Origin: Podospora pseudoanserina
Taxonomy: Eukaryota > Ascomycota > Sordariomycetes > Sordariales > Podosporaceae
Reading direction: 5' to 3'
DNA: 64,000 nucleotides
Assembly: GCF_035222485.1 (NCBI RefSeq)
Contig: NC_085920.1
Coordinates: 7,240,001 to 7,304,000, forward strand
Shown: one piece after another, positions 22,441 to 33,179 of the stretch
How positions within the stretch are numbered: position 1 is the stretch's first letter
Layout of the letters: every line of letters begins with the position of its first letter
Notes under the pieces: model-generated
Databases searched by the model: none
Told to the model about the DNA's origin: nothing
What the model saw: only the letters and a program-made list of their open reading frames with translations
Translations under genes and position numbers: made by a program

Positions 22441-23232
22441 GTCCGGCATGTTACACGTGCCGTAGCTCACTTCGAGTCCCCCTCTGGGGAATACGGAGCA
22501 GCGTCTACGAAAGTAGTCACTACGAGCGCTGAGAGGACCCTTGGTTGGGTCCAGCGGCATAATGACATGATACCCCACGATGGTTACGGACGTCCTTTTT
22601 ACTCTAGCAACATTGTTGCAGGAGGTTTTTGGGAAGGAAAGGCTCTATTTTTTTTTTTGCGCGATGCAGATCGTCGTTCGCTTAGGTAGTCGATTTCTGG
22701 TGGTTTTCACAATCTCTGGAACGATGCAAGACGCAAGCCTTTCATTATGAAATCTGCGGTCTTGGGGCAATGGGATCATAAGTTGCGATAAACTTGTGCC
22801 ATAACAGTCTTGATATGCCTGGTTTGATATGTGTACGCTGCATCTGTCAACCAGCTGTGCTCGCAACGACTGCGTTGTTGTCGGTTTGAGTCTGATATAT
22901 GTTGCTGTTGTGACTGATGACTTGCTGCCATCAAACTGTATCAAGCCGAACGGGATTATCACCATGCTTTTTGCGTGTGAACAAGATCTAAAGATAACCA
23001 TGACGCCAATGCTACCACATTTGCCTAAACCATTCCCCCATTTGACCGTTTCCACAGTCCCAATCTTGAAATAAGGATAGGTATAAAACTCGAACCCAGA
23101 AAAGACAGAAAAAGAAACAGAAAAAAGAAGCAGAAAAAGAAACAGAAAAAGAAAACAGGAACGGCAACTTGACAAGATCCAAGATGACTCCCTCGAAAAG
23201 TGCTCAAAATAAAGCGAAACGAAAGAGACGTG
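22441..23232. other. Convergent intergenic region, eIF1/EOS1
   Basis: Shared 3' regions. A polypurine stretch with a repeated gaaacagaaaaa motif lies at about 23098-23158. No gene seen. Confidence 0.55.
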
Positions 23233-24524
23233 TTAAAGATCCCTCGTCACATTCCCATACTCCATAATCTTCAGCGCCAGCCCCGTGATGACCCCCCAGA
23301 CCTGCGACAGAAAAGTGACGAGCGGGATGTCGGGATAGTCGGTGCGGTTGGAGTGCAGCTGGGCGAGGAGGGCGACCATGGAGGTGAAGGAGGCGATGGA
23401 GAAGGCTGAGATGGAGGCGCGGGTTTCCTTGCGGATGTTGATTTTGCGTTGGGTTAGGTGGTAGAGGAGGGTGAGGGTCTAAGGGACGGTCAGGTTGGTG
23501 ACCGGATGGGAGAGGGAGGGGGACACGTACAGTAGATATCACTATCCAGCCTGGTAGCAGCAGACGGGGATCCTCGGAGCCGCCGGTTAGGTAGAGGACT
23601 CCCCATGTGCACCAGCCGTTTAGGGCTGATATGGCGAGGAGGCGGACGATGGTGGCTTGGGGGGTGTAGTTCAGGAGCCAGCGGGACATGAGGCAGTCGG
23701 TGAAGAAGAAGGAGAGGTAGGAGGAGGCTACGCACTATTGGAGAGTTAGCATGGCTTTGGAGATGGAAGGGGGGGGGGGATTTGGGTGGCAGATATACCC
23801 AAATGGTAGCGAGCAGCGTTTCTGTTATCCTCAGGCTGGTCTCAAAGGGAATGTCAAACCCCGTGGTTGGTATCCTCGTTGGCGGTACCTCTGTCGTGGG
23901 GGCAGAAGGGGGTGAGGTGCAGGAAACGGCAGAAGAAGGCTTAGATAACCTCCCAAAAGAGAACCCGTGCTGTCCGTTCCCAACAACGACATGGTTGGTG
24001 ACCAGAATGGAAAAGATCATGTAGACGAGGCGGAGGACGCATGGTAGGCCGAGCCATAATCCCGGAACGATCGAGCCGAGGCGGCTGATGTAGAGGAGAA
24101 TCTGCCATGGGGTTGAGATGCCCAAGACTACGGCGACGCGGGGTCGGAGGACGGACGTGGATTGGGTTTGCCCGGACGAGGGGGGAACAGGGCCGGAGGA
24201 TTGGGTGACGGCTCGGAGGAGCTGGTGGTGGTGGTGGTGATCGGCGGTGACGGAGGGGTGGGTTATGGGCTCGGCTGATATGGCTGTTGAGACAGCCGTG
24301 GTTGTCGCAGTCTTGCTGCTGTATGGAGGCGGGTTGTCGACATATCGAGGAGTTTGCGCCCTTGAGCGGGCGGGGGAGGTGGTCGTCGAGCCGGTGACAT
24401 GAGTGGCATAATCGGTGGTGGTGTTGCTGTTTGCGCCTGGTGCGCTATCCGCTGCTGCTGCTGCTGCTGCTGCTGCGGCTGCTGTTCGGCGCTGCTGCGC
24501 GGCTGGCATTGCGAGGTTGGACAT
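23233..24524 (-). CDS. EOS1: N-glycosylation protein EOS1-like membrane protein
   Basis: ER membrane protein family that in yeast is needed for N-glycosylation and oxidative-stress tolerance. Exons (minus strand): 24524-23799, 23734-23531 and 23478-23233; 391 aa. The first 130 residues are low complexity, with a run of 14 or so alanines coded by a GCN/CTG-type repeat and a His run. The conserved part begins at STPWQILLYISRLGSIVPG and continues through SYLSFFFTDCLMSRWLLNYT, ATIVRLLAISALN, HLTQRKINIRKETRAS and WGVITGLALKIMEYGNVTRDL. It contains about four hydrophobic segments. Introns are 64 and 52 bp, both phase 0; intron 1 has a gctaac branch site. Start chosen at the first ATG of the open frame. 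Confidence 0.87.
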
Positions 24525-25274
24525 CAAGACACTGGCTCTCTAGTTTATACCCATAGAGCAAATGGGAGTCACCTGAGAGGGGTTTCACCACTCCATGGAA
24601 AAGGCGACAAGAGACGGGGAGAAGGCGGAGAGAAATCTATACTTTGGTGGCAGCGGCGGAGGGGCCGGATCTTGGTAGGTTCAGATGGACGGCGGTGATG
24701 TGAATTTCGATTTTGGGGTCTATCTTTTCGCTTCAGTGCAAGTGGCTTTCTCGTCGTCAGTGGCCCAGCGATCAATGTCGCAACAAGGGGTGCTCGATGC
24801 AAGCCTCCCACGAACGATTGCTACTAGGGGCTCCCCTGGCTACGAAAGCCGGCCTTTCATTGGTCAGCATCTCTTCGAGAAGTCCAGACCTCTGGGAAGC
24901 TCCAGAGGGTTAACCTTCCGTGGTGGGGGTTGGTCTTGACTGTGGTGATAACTGATAGCGATCATTGGGTGTGCTGGACCCACATATTTTCTGCCGCGAG
25001 CGCCCGAAATTTTGAGAGCTTCGAAGCTTCCTGGTGTTGCGCTGTCGGCTACGCCCGCGCAACAGCTTCCGTTCGATCGACCGTTTCCGACGTCGCCGCC
25101 GACGAATACCGGCTCGTTACTTTATTGGTGCGGTCAACCTGGGCAACCGACAGGGCAACAAGCCGACTCAGAGAGCGCAGGCGGGGTGGCCATCAGGGTT
25201 GAAGTACTTCGGAAGCGGGGACCAAGAGGACGGAGGGAGAAGTTCAGGGTCAGCACAGTACGGCGGTAGCATCC
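24525..25274. other. Divergent promoter between EOS1 and the mL45-like gene
   Basis: 750 bp, GC-rich toward the right. No gene seen. Confidence 0.6.
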
Positions 25275-26302
25275 ATGGCTTCAGTATCTAGGTTAGGACT
25301 CGGTGCCCGGGGGGTGTTGTCATCACAGGCCTCCGCTAGGATATCACCACGCGTGGTACGCGTCGCGCCAACATGTTCCTTCAGTACATCCGCTGCACTC
25401 GCCAGAAGCGTCAGGAGAGCGAACAGGGCGCCGGCGCGCGACGAGATCCGTTCCCCCTCTGCTCAAATCGCCCAACAAAAACTCAATCAAAAGGTGACAT
25501 CAAATGCCATCAATGTCATCTTTCCAGGTGAGCAAGAATCAGGACTCGGCCCAGTTGTTGAGCCGTGCTGTTTGTGCCGTAGTCTGACTTGCTCGTCTTG
25601 CTCTATCTTTTAGGCACCTTTGTCCGCCCTCCATGGGACCAATGGCCCAAGGACTTCTCGTCCAGATTCGCCTTCTTCCGGACCTGGGTCACTGTCAAGG
25701 CCAGAGAGGCGGCGACCAAGTTCGCCATGGTTCATTCCTCGAGGCCCCGGTTCTTCAAGCGTGCCGCTCTCAAAACCAGCAACCCGCTCGCGATTCTGAC
25801 AGCAAAGGGCCTCCACCGCTCCATGATGGAAGCCCTCGCCAGCGGCGACAAGGACACAATCCGCAAGGTTTGCGCCAGCAAGCTGGCTCTGCCTCTGCAG
25901 GCTACCATCGACAATCGTCCCAAGGACAAGCTGATGGCATGGGAGCTGGTGGAGTATACCAAGACGTGGTTTTATCCTACTGTTCTTTCGCACAAGCTCT
26001 CTCCCATCGAGAAGAGCAAGGATGCGCCCATCATTGAGCAAGTGGTGGTGGCCATTTCTAGCAAGCAGCGTCGGTATCAGTATGTTCTCGGGGCTGATGG
26101 GGAGCGCAAGAAGCTGGCTGGAACAGAGAAGGAGATGGATATTATTGAAAACATCGTCATTGGCTGTGTGGTTGACCCTCACACCTGGCAGCGTGATGAG
26201 TGGCGGATCGTTGGAAGCATGAAGGCGACGGACCCGAATGAGTGGAAGGAAGAGGAACGGCTGGTCAAGATGGTGGAGCATTCGGAGGCTATGAAGAGGT
26301 AG
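25275..26302 (+). CDS. Mitochondrial ribosomal protein mL45 / Mba1-like (Tim44-like domain)
   Basis: Mitoribosome-associated protein; the yeast homolog Mba1 docks ribosomes at the inner membrane for co-translational insertion. Exons 25275-25527 and 25614-26302; 313 aa. Residues 1-50 form an Arg/Ser/Ala-rich presequence with no acidic residues, with a likely processing site near CSFSTSAA. After the intron comes FVRPPWDQWP, then a Tim44-like fold (about residues 140-300) including LHRSMMEALASGDKDTIRKVC and IENIVIGCVVDPHTWQRDEWRIVGS. The intron is 86 bp (gtgagc..tag), phase 1, and splices to read INVIFPG-TFVRPP. Confident on family; whether the stable-subunit or loosely bound type cannot be told. 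Confidence 0.85.
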
Positions 26303-27527
26303 AGGTAACTGGGATGGCGAAATGGTCGTGTCAGTATGCTCGAGAAGTTGTACATTACAAGATGCTCTGCTGAAAACAGGGAGCATCTAAGACTTAGGCA
26401 GGAACCGAAAATTCTGTCTGTGTAAATTCATACTGTAAATGTTTGTCTCTGTATCTTGAGTCTTGCTTTGAGGCAACTCTTGCAAATGGGTGCTCTGGTG
26501 TTGTGTGTCTTCTCGGACCGTGTTTGTTTTGACCCCTATTTATGGACCCACATACCCCTGACCGTCTGTGGACAGAACCAACATCTGTGTTGTGTTGGGC
26601 CTCTGCTTATTCCGGGCTAAAACCACAACAAATACCATTTTGCTGTATGCCTCGGCTAGACAAATAGTCAATAAAAACACGATGCATCATAGCTCAAACC
26701 GTGGTGGTGTGAGTCCATGCTTGATGTGGCTGCATAGCAACTGAAGGAGCACTTGTGTTTAAGGCACAGGTTGTAAACCGCAATCTGCTTGTGTGATTGA
26801 CTGGCAAGCTCTGAATGTTAGCTGAGTCACTGCTGTGAGATGAGAGAACCAGATGACATCAGCCATGATGAAAGGATGTGTATAAGAAGGTTTAATATCC
26901 TCCACGATCTATACTGCACTGCAGTATCAATCACGTTGATGATCATGTAGAAATAGCTCAGCCCCATGGATATAAGCCTTTGTTCTGGGTTTCCTTATCC
27001 TCTTGATTGAGTGCTATTTACAATACACCGCTACTTTGAACTTTGACATCCCAAATGGTCCCATCGCGGCTCATTATAAAGTGCCCTTTTCGTGATCAGC
27101 CACTGTTTTTTTTTGTCTCAACATTTGATCTTCAAGTAATTTAACCGCCTCTTAATTCCGGTTGTTAGTTTGAGAAGCCAGTCAATCATTGGCAAAATGC
27201 GATGGTTATCATTGCGTCGCTGCTGGGTCGCTCCTTCCTCCACAGGGTGCTCACTCCTTCCTTCTGTGTTGCGTTGAAAATTCTTTACTCAGCTAAGGAT
27301 TTGTGGCGCGCGCATGTGACCCAGCAAAATGAGCTCACTAACTTTATGAGGAAAAGTAAGGGAGGTTCAACATATCATCCCTTTGAGACATGCATGATGC
27401 AACCAACCATTTACCTTATATCTTCCCACAGCCTGCCCCTCAGCAAGTTCCGTGGGGAGGGGACCTCCTACTTCTCACTATCTTTCTGCCGCGTCGCTGT
27501 TGCTTTCAGACACTTCAGATCTACACC
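26303..27527. other. Intergenic, 1.2 kb
   Basis: No gene seen. A TATA-like attataaag lies at about 27073-27080, 450 bp before the next start codon. Confidence 0.55.
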
Positions 27528-28088
27528 ATGGCCGACGTCCAACAGATCCACAACACCATCAAGGCAATCGCCCATGACAAAACCCACATTACCATCGCCC
27601 ATGTAGCCTATCAACAAAATGCAAGCCGTCTACGGGTTCTTCTCGATACAGTCGCCGTCCGTCACGGTTTTACCACGGGGACAGTCACCAAAGCAATGGT
27701 AGGCCCAGTTGGGCCCGGCAATTTCTCACCGTTGGTAGCTGGCTGGGTATATCGCCACCTCTGGAATCTCCGCCAGAGTGAGAGGATGATGCATGATATT
27801 ATGAATCCCAGAGAATACGTCAACCAGAGATACAACGTGGATCAGCTTCGATCCTGGACGAACACCATCCGTCGCCCACCTGTCCATCAACAAAATTTGG
27901 AAGAAATTGCCAAGAAGCTGAATGGGATTCCCCAAGAGCTTCGAACCCGTTTGCGCAGGGTCATCTCAGAGAATGCGAAAATCCAGCAGAGAATTAGCAG
28001 GATTGAGAATACCCCGGGTGGGGTTGATGTGGCCGCTTTGCTGGATGATTCGGACGAGGGAAGCTCCGGGGACGAGGATACATGTTAG
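27528..28088 (+). CDS. Uncharacterised protein, first of two tandem paralogs
   Basis: Single exon, 186 aa, start in a strong context (caccatggc). No known domain recognised. The protein is mostly helical in character and has an acidic tail (DDSDEGSSGDEDTC). The next gene aligns with it without gaps for the first 80 residues; both have IH at 7-8, I at 11, and LVAGWVYR at 69-76, and share DQL-SWTN further on. Residues about 120-165 are charged and Arg-rich (LRTRLRRVISENAKIQQRI), possibly a coiled coil. It lacks a signal peptide and membrane segments. Likely lineage-specific; function unknown. Confidence 0.7.
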   Translation: MADVQQIHNTIKAIAHDKTHITIAHVAYQQNASRLRVLLDTVAVRHGFTTGTVTKAMVGPVGPGNFSPLVAGWVYRHLWNLRQSERMMHDIMNPREYVNQRYNVDQLRSWTNTIRRPPVHQQNLEEIAKKLNGIPQELRTRLRRVISENAKIQQRISRIENTPGGVDVAALLDDSDEGSSGDEDTC

Positions 28089-28624
28089 AAGAGGTGGCCT
28101 TGACAGGAAGGCAGTTGATGTGCGGTTCTGCCTATCAGAATTAAAGCTGTGGTTTCCGTCTCTTGTTACCATGATCTATTTCTCTGAATCTTGTCTTCCT
28201 CTATTTGTTTATTTCTGTCCACCTCTGGCAGCTGGGTAGGCTCTGTCCTGCGCTGCTGGGACGAAAGTAACCAACTATTGATGCATCTTTGTCAATTTAG
28301 CTTTCCCTCTTTTCTTTTCGGTCAGCTGGAAAGGATTCATCTTGCTTAGCACGTGTCAGCACAGGGATGCTCCGATAGACTCTGTGAAGTGAATATGGCG
28401 TCAGGAAGTGAGGGAATCAAGTCTTGGATGTGGGGGTGCGTTAAATATAAATACTCATGTGTTCTATGACTGTCGTCTTTTTTCACCATCACCGCTTTCC
28501 CTGATCAACACTTTCCCTGATCAACACTTTCACGCTTCTAATTTCTAAGCATCCGTCTCCCTCTCTCGCATAGTCTTTTAAGACATCCAGCATTTATTAC
28601 CGACCACAGCAACTCTACAGCACT
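28089..28624. other. Short intergenic region between the paralogs
   Basis: TATA box aatataaa at 28444-28451. A direct repeat of a 16-bp unit (ctttccctgatcaaca, twice) lies at about 28494-28528, just after the expected transcription start. Confidence 0.55.
28444..28451 (+). promoter_or_regulatory. TATA box of the second paralog
   Basis: aatataaa, about 175 bp upstream of the start codon. Its survival suggests the copy was expressed recently even though its frame is interrupted. Confidence 0.45.
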
Positions 28625-29159
28625 ATGTCTGATATCGATAATATTCACGATGCCATTGTGACCATCGCTAGACTCAAGGTGGCCGTTTGCAGACACCAGA
28701 CACGATACGTAGACCAATACAGCCGTTTACAGTCGATCATAGGTGGAATTTCGCGTCAATACGGCTGCTCGCCTGACTCCGTTACACAAGCTATCACCGG
28801 TCAAGTACATTCAGGAGACCGCTCCATCCTGGTAGCTGGCTGGGTCTATCGAGGACGCATCAAGTTAGCCAACAGCCGTCGACGTCTCAGTCAAGTTAAC
28901 AATCGTACTCAAAGAGTGGTTGATTCTCTACAGCATGGATCAACTCGGTTCATGGACCAACAGGCTCATCCATGAGGATGTTTCTCAACAGCGGATTGGG
29001 AACAGAACTCTCAATGTCGAACTTTGCAAGGTTCAGAGAAGGATTCCAAGGGTCGAAGCAATTACCCCTGACAGAGGAGTTGCTTTGCTGATTGAGGGTG
29101 AGGATATTGATATCTCAGAGGTAGATGAGACAGAGGATGATAGCTCGGACGAGAATTGA
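28625..29159 (+). pseudogene. Second tandem paralog of the 27.5-kb gene, frame-interrupted
   Basis: The first frame (28625-28975) gives 116 aa starting MSDIDNIHDAIVTIAR, aligning gap-free with the neighbour through LVAGWVYR. The rest of the homology (YSMDQLGSWTN to an acidic tail ending EDDSSDEN) lies in another frame from about 28929 to 29159. Between the Arg after LVAGWVY (28850) and the Met of MDQL (28935) there are 85 bases, against 84 in the intact paralog, so one base is extra. I tested every GT..AG pair in this stretch and none restores the frame. The downstream part is also about 20 residues shorter. So this is a young pseudogene, a truncated 116-aa protein, or an assembly error. Both halves keep recognisable protein sequence, arguing for recent damage. 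Confidence 0.7.
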
Positions 29160-30486
29160 AACATGGCCAACGCAGCAGGAGAGGCAATGTACTTCTTCAC
29201 AATATATATACATATGCCCCTTATCTGTGATACTTTCAACTATAAACTTCAGAACCCGAGGGTTTCATGACATCCCACAATTCTGCCTCGACTAACAACT
29301 CTATATCTTTCCACTAATATCTTATTATAGCCGACCTGCGGATGCCATCATTGCTTCCATAGGTAAGCAAATTTCTATGCATATATCTTGCTTCCAGGAC
29401 ACCATACCTAAATCATTCTCTCTTCCGTTCTTAGCTTTTTAGGCAGACATATCTATGCTTGCCTACCATCAGCAACATATGCCGGCCGTGCAAATTAAAA
29501 TACCGGTCTGGAACTACCTGTTGTACTTTCAGCCGGACACACTAACTGGCTTCTACAGCGCCTCTTGCTCTCTAGGAGCCCATCGGATTGACCCATTCTC
29601 TTTCAAAATCTTTATATCCTAGCTCTATTGCATTCCCTTGAGAATGAGATGCTGTCTGCTGGGTGAACCTTTTGACCTCTCAGCCACTCGTCAGGTTTTC
29701 AAACTCACTTGATCCAGGTGATTGGCCCACACCACTCACATCATTGAAAAGAGTTCGGACGATTGATGATGACTCTGATATGAGTGATCGGTCTCAACCA
29801 GTGGGTTTTCGTTGCTCAAGGTGAACTGGGCTTCAAAATCTTTGCTCTGTTGACTGGACGGCTATATACCTTAACCTTGGCTTTGCTCAACCTCTCACGG
29901 CATTCTCTCAGAGAAAGTGGCCGATCAGATCCAATTCAACCCACTCCTTCGCCGGGTTCACCTCGTTGTCACCTGTAATGGAACTACCCGATTTGTCCAC
30001 TTTGCCCAAGGGTATTTCTACGAATAGAATGACACCATGGAGACCAACAAAACGTTTGCATCGCAACGTCCCTTTTTATTGTCTGGCAAAGGATCCCCTG
30101 CCAAGCAACAGATACTATCTGTATCTTCCGCATCAACAAGAGCTTTTGTGGGAAGCTAATTCGGACAACCCGCCCGGGGATTAGACACTAATAAAAAGAC
30201 GAGTTTGAGACGTTGCAACAGGTCCAGCACATGGAAGTTATCCCGGCCCGAGATCACAGAACTCACCTCGGTCGGCGCTTTGTGTTGTCAACAAAGCCCA
30301 GCCACGGTTGAATTATCATAGACAGTCTGGAGGCATAAAATACACAAAAGGCCATGACGTAGAATCGTCTGAGGTTTCCGGCTTGGGGATGTTTCCAGAG
30401 CTCAGAATGGGCGACGCTCAGGGGCAGTACACAACCCTGACCCCTCCCATGAAGAAGTGCATAACCCCCCTCTGTCATTCGTCTTT
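29160..30486. other. Intergenic, 1.3 kb
   Basis: No supported gene; short unrelated frames only. Confidence 0.5.
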
Positions 30487-31162
30487 CTACGCACACCCGT
30501 CGGGGCGATTGGAGAGACACTGGGTAATACATTGAGACAATATCCCCTCACCGAGGACAACCCCAAGATCACGGCCCGAATGTCCCTCGCCGCAGTGCCC
30601 AAAGATTCTATGCGTCGCCGGAGCCAACCAAGCCCAAGCAAAGGGCAAAACCGTCTGCCTGTTCCTACGACCGCATATATCCGTCAGTCTAGGTGTGGGT
30701 TTCTCTTGACTCAGGTCTTGATGCAACTTGGCAGGCAGACACATACCAACTAACGCAAGCTCTGGAGTAGTCTCCGTAGAGGCACATCGACCGTGGCGCA
30801 CGCCATTTCCAACCCTTGTGGCGGAAGAGGACCCGGACCAGCCGCTCGGTCACCTCTCTCTTCACGCCGTGCTGAGGGGAGTAGTCGCATCTGAGCGTTT
30901 CAGGACAGTAGGCAGGCCGGACAAAGTTTTGGTGTTGAACAGCAGGGACGGTGGTGTCGTCGATGTCGGTGTATGTTTCGATGAAATAACCATCGGCAAG
31001 CGCTTCGGTGCTATCAAGAACCATGCCGGCAGCCGCCAGTCTTGGGGCCTCGGCTGCTTGACGTGCTTGGAGGATCGCCAAGTTGAGCGAGCGAGTTGAT
31101 GGGGCGGCTGCTGCCATGCTCACGCCGAGCAGAGCGGCGATGGTGTAGATTTGGGAGAGCAT
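30487..31162 (-). CDS. Secreted cysteine-containing protein (fungal WD-like domain type)
   Basis: Exons (minus strand): 31162-30747 and 30664-30487; 197 aa. The N-terminus MLSQIYTIAALLGVSMAAAA is a clear signal peptide, followed by a pro-like segment. Eight cysteines remain: YCPETLRC, SMCLYGDYSRAC, FGHCGEG, SQCITQC and DGCA, an even number as in disulfide-bonded secreted proteins. The motifs CLYGDYSRACVSW and QC-x3-QCLSNRPDGC resemble a family of small secreted fungal proteins that I recall being labelled 'WD-like'; this recall is unverified. The 82-bp intron (gtatgt..tag, CTGAC branch site) completes a Trp codon and opens the second frame; without it the protein would end after 157 aa and lose four cysteines. 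Function unknown; effector or extracellular signal roles are possible. Confidence 0.68.
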
Positions 31163-31424
31163 GTTTTTGGGCGGCGTTTTTATTTATTGGAGTTGGTGAT
31201 GATGGTGCGTTTGGTGAGCAATCTTTTCACAAGATTTGGACAGCTTGTCAACTCATTCCTGATTTCATCCTGTGGTGGCGCGCAAGCCCCTCGAAGTTTA
31301 ACATGCACACGCGCCATGGTCTTGTATGAACCCACAATGGCAAATCGTGTAAGCCTACGACGTAGTCGCGATAAGTTCAAAAGCCGCCACACTAGTGTAC
31401 TAGAACAAGATGGAAAATGAGAGA

Positions 31425-31670
31425 ATAGAGATAGAAAGAATAGTGGCAGGGAGGATAGGGGCCAGAGAGGATAGGGGCCAGAGAGGATAGGGGCCAGAGA
31501 GGATAGGGGTAAAAAGGATAGAACTAGGGAGGATGGAACAGAGAGTAGAAGGATAGAGTTAGGGGAGGATGGGACGGAGAGGAGAATGGCCAGAGAGAAT
31601 AGAAGGATAAGGATAGAGAGGATGGGGACAGGGAGGACAAAGGTAGGGGTAGGGAGGATAGGTGCAAAGG
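31425..31670. repeat. Purine-rich minisatellite, 16-bp unit
   Basis: Unit ggataggggccagaga, perfect for about three copies at 31453-31505 and then degenerate (gaggatgg-, gaggacaa- variants) to 31670. All purine-rich on the plus strand. Confidence 0.8.
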
Positions 31671-32150
31671 CACCATGGTCATGCACAGGTGAGTTGAACG
31701 ACTGGAAGTGCAGACTGAGAATGGGTTCTGTGATAATTTGTAGCGTCAAGGAAGCAAATATGCTGTGACAAGAGCGAAATACATAGTTCGTGTCCAGGAG
31801 AGAGGCCTCAGTCATGTCATGGCATCAAGACAGAACCACCAGAACCGCTGGTCCCGCATAAACACTGTGGCGTTACAAGTACGCTATCAATCGGGCCGTG
31901 GTCCTAAGCCTTGACATCGATATGCCCACAAAAACTTGACGTGCAGGCTGTTGAGAAGTACCAGGTTGAAACGCTGGGATCCCAGGGTGAGTGGATACTC
32001 GAGGTGTTCGGGACCGAGATGGAGGACCATTCTCGGCTAGCTTCTCTGATGTGTGTCCAGGTTGGCGAGTGACTCGGTGGGTGTAAGTGAAGTGCAGTGA
32101 TATGATGTCTCTGCATATCATTTTTGACACCAGAGAGCCACAGCCTGGAA

Positions 32151-32160
32151 AATATAAAAG
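32151..32160 (+). promoter_or_regulatory. TATA box of the 32.3-kb gene
   Basis: aatataaaag, 105 bp upstream of the chosen start codon at 32265. It argues against the in-frame ATG at 32178, which would lie almost on the expected transcription start. Confidence 0.5.
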
Positions 32161-32264
32161 GCCTGATACTGACACTGATGGGTGATGGAGAAACTTCCCC
32201 TTGGACATCTTCTTCCATCCAAACTATCAGAGGCCTTACAATATCTCCAAGTACGCCAGTCAAC

Positions 32265-33179
32265 ATGGAAGGTCCGAGACACAACACCGCCAACAAACGT
32301 GTTCTACTTGCCAAACTCTTGGCAGTCATCACCAAGCACAGCCATTGGCAGCGAACTTGGTCTGATCATTGCTATGTTGAGGCTCAACTTCGCCAGCACA
32401 CCAACCGTATTTTCGATGGTCTTGACCTACGTCTCCCTCTGATGGAAAGTCGCCCTTCTACAGAGCCAGCCGCCCCAGTGTCCCCAAGCCTCATTGATCC
32501 CTGTTTTGTCCCCCTGCCACTGGACACAGAGAGAGAGGCAATCATCACGAACCCCTTCGCCATGCTTATGACACCGCCTCTGACCCCGCCAGGGTCGAAG
32601 ATCAGCTGTGATGTCATGAGCAACCCCTTCGCAGGCTTGCGGTCTTTCAGTGGCATGAGCGAAGCTGGATCTGTTGCCAATGCAGCCACCAAAAAACACA
32701 CCTGCTTTCCCATGGACCTAGAAAGACCATACGACCAAGCCTTCTATCCAGAGCTACCTCTCGGGGGGCCGCCTGATCAGACTCGGCACCCCGAGCTGGA
32801 TCCTGACGAAGAGCAAAACCTTCATGCTGCGCATGATGACGCCAAAGTTTGGCAACTTCAGATGCAGTTCGTGTCCAGGGGCGAAGTGATCGAGGTATGG
32901 AGGTGGCTCGAGCAACGCAGCCGTTTTCTACATCCGTCTCATATCTCCCTGCAGTTGCAGCTGGCCGTCATCCAAAGTCTCGAGGACTACCTTGTTCCAC
33001 CCATTGCCTCTCAGCTAATGGATGCTGAGGCGGAAGCAAACGACAATCTTGCCTTGATGACGAAGGAGATCGCTGGCCTAGAGTTATCTATCGACAGAAT
33101 GTCTCGTGTCTTGGATGAGCTGGAGCGGGAGGATCGGGACCCCTTTGCTGAGCCCATTAGCATTGTTCTGTTTGACTAG
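32265..33179 (+). CDS. Uncharacterised protein with C-terminal coiled coil
   Basis: Single exon, 304 aa from ATG 32265 (context caacATGga). No known domain recognised. N-terminus is basic (RHNTANKRVLLAKLL). The centre is Pro/Ser-rich, with TNPFAMLMTPPLTPP and a second NPFAGL element that could be short docking motifs. The C-terminal third is helical (EVIEVWRWLEQRSRFL, then a probable coiled coil at about 255-290) and ends DRDPFAEPISIVLFD. The gene at 34.3 kb is of similar type and ends with a DPFA element as well. No signal peptide or membrane segment. Function unknown. Confidence 0.65.
   Translation: MEGPRHNTANKRVLLAKLLAVITKHSHWQRTWSDHCYVEAQLRQHTNRIFDGLDLRLPLMESRPSTEPAAPVSPSLIDPCFVPLPLDTEREAIITNPFAMLMTPPLTPPGSKISCDVMSNPFAGLRSFSGMSEAGSVANAATKKHTCFPMDLERPYDQAFYPELPLGGPPDQTRHPELDPDEEQNLHAAHDDAKVWQLQMQFVSRGEVIEVWRWLEQRSRFLHPSHISLQLQLAVIQSLEDYLVPPIASQLMDAEAEANDNLALMTKEIAGLELSIDRMSRVLDELEREDRDPFAEPISIVLFD

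Larger units (their letters stand above)
31163..32264. other. Intergenic with minisatellite
   Basis: Contains the minisatellite at 31425-31670 and the TATA box of the next gene at 32151. No gene seen. Confidence 0.55.

Noticed and set aside
28850-28935. A short intron joining the two frames of the second paralog
   Set aside because: All GT..AG pairs here give the wrong phase or are too short; a one-base shift explains the data better.
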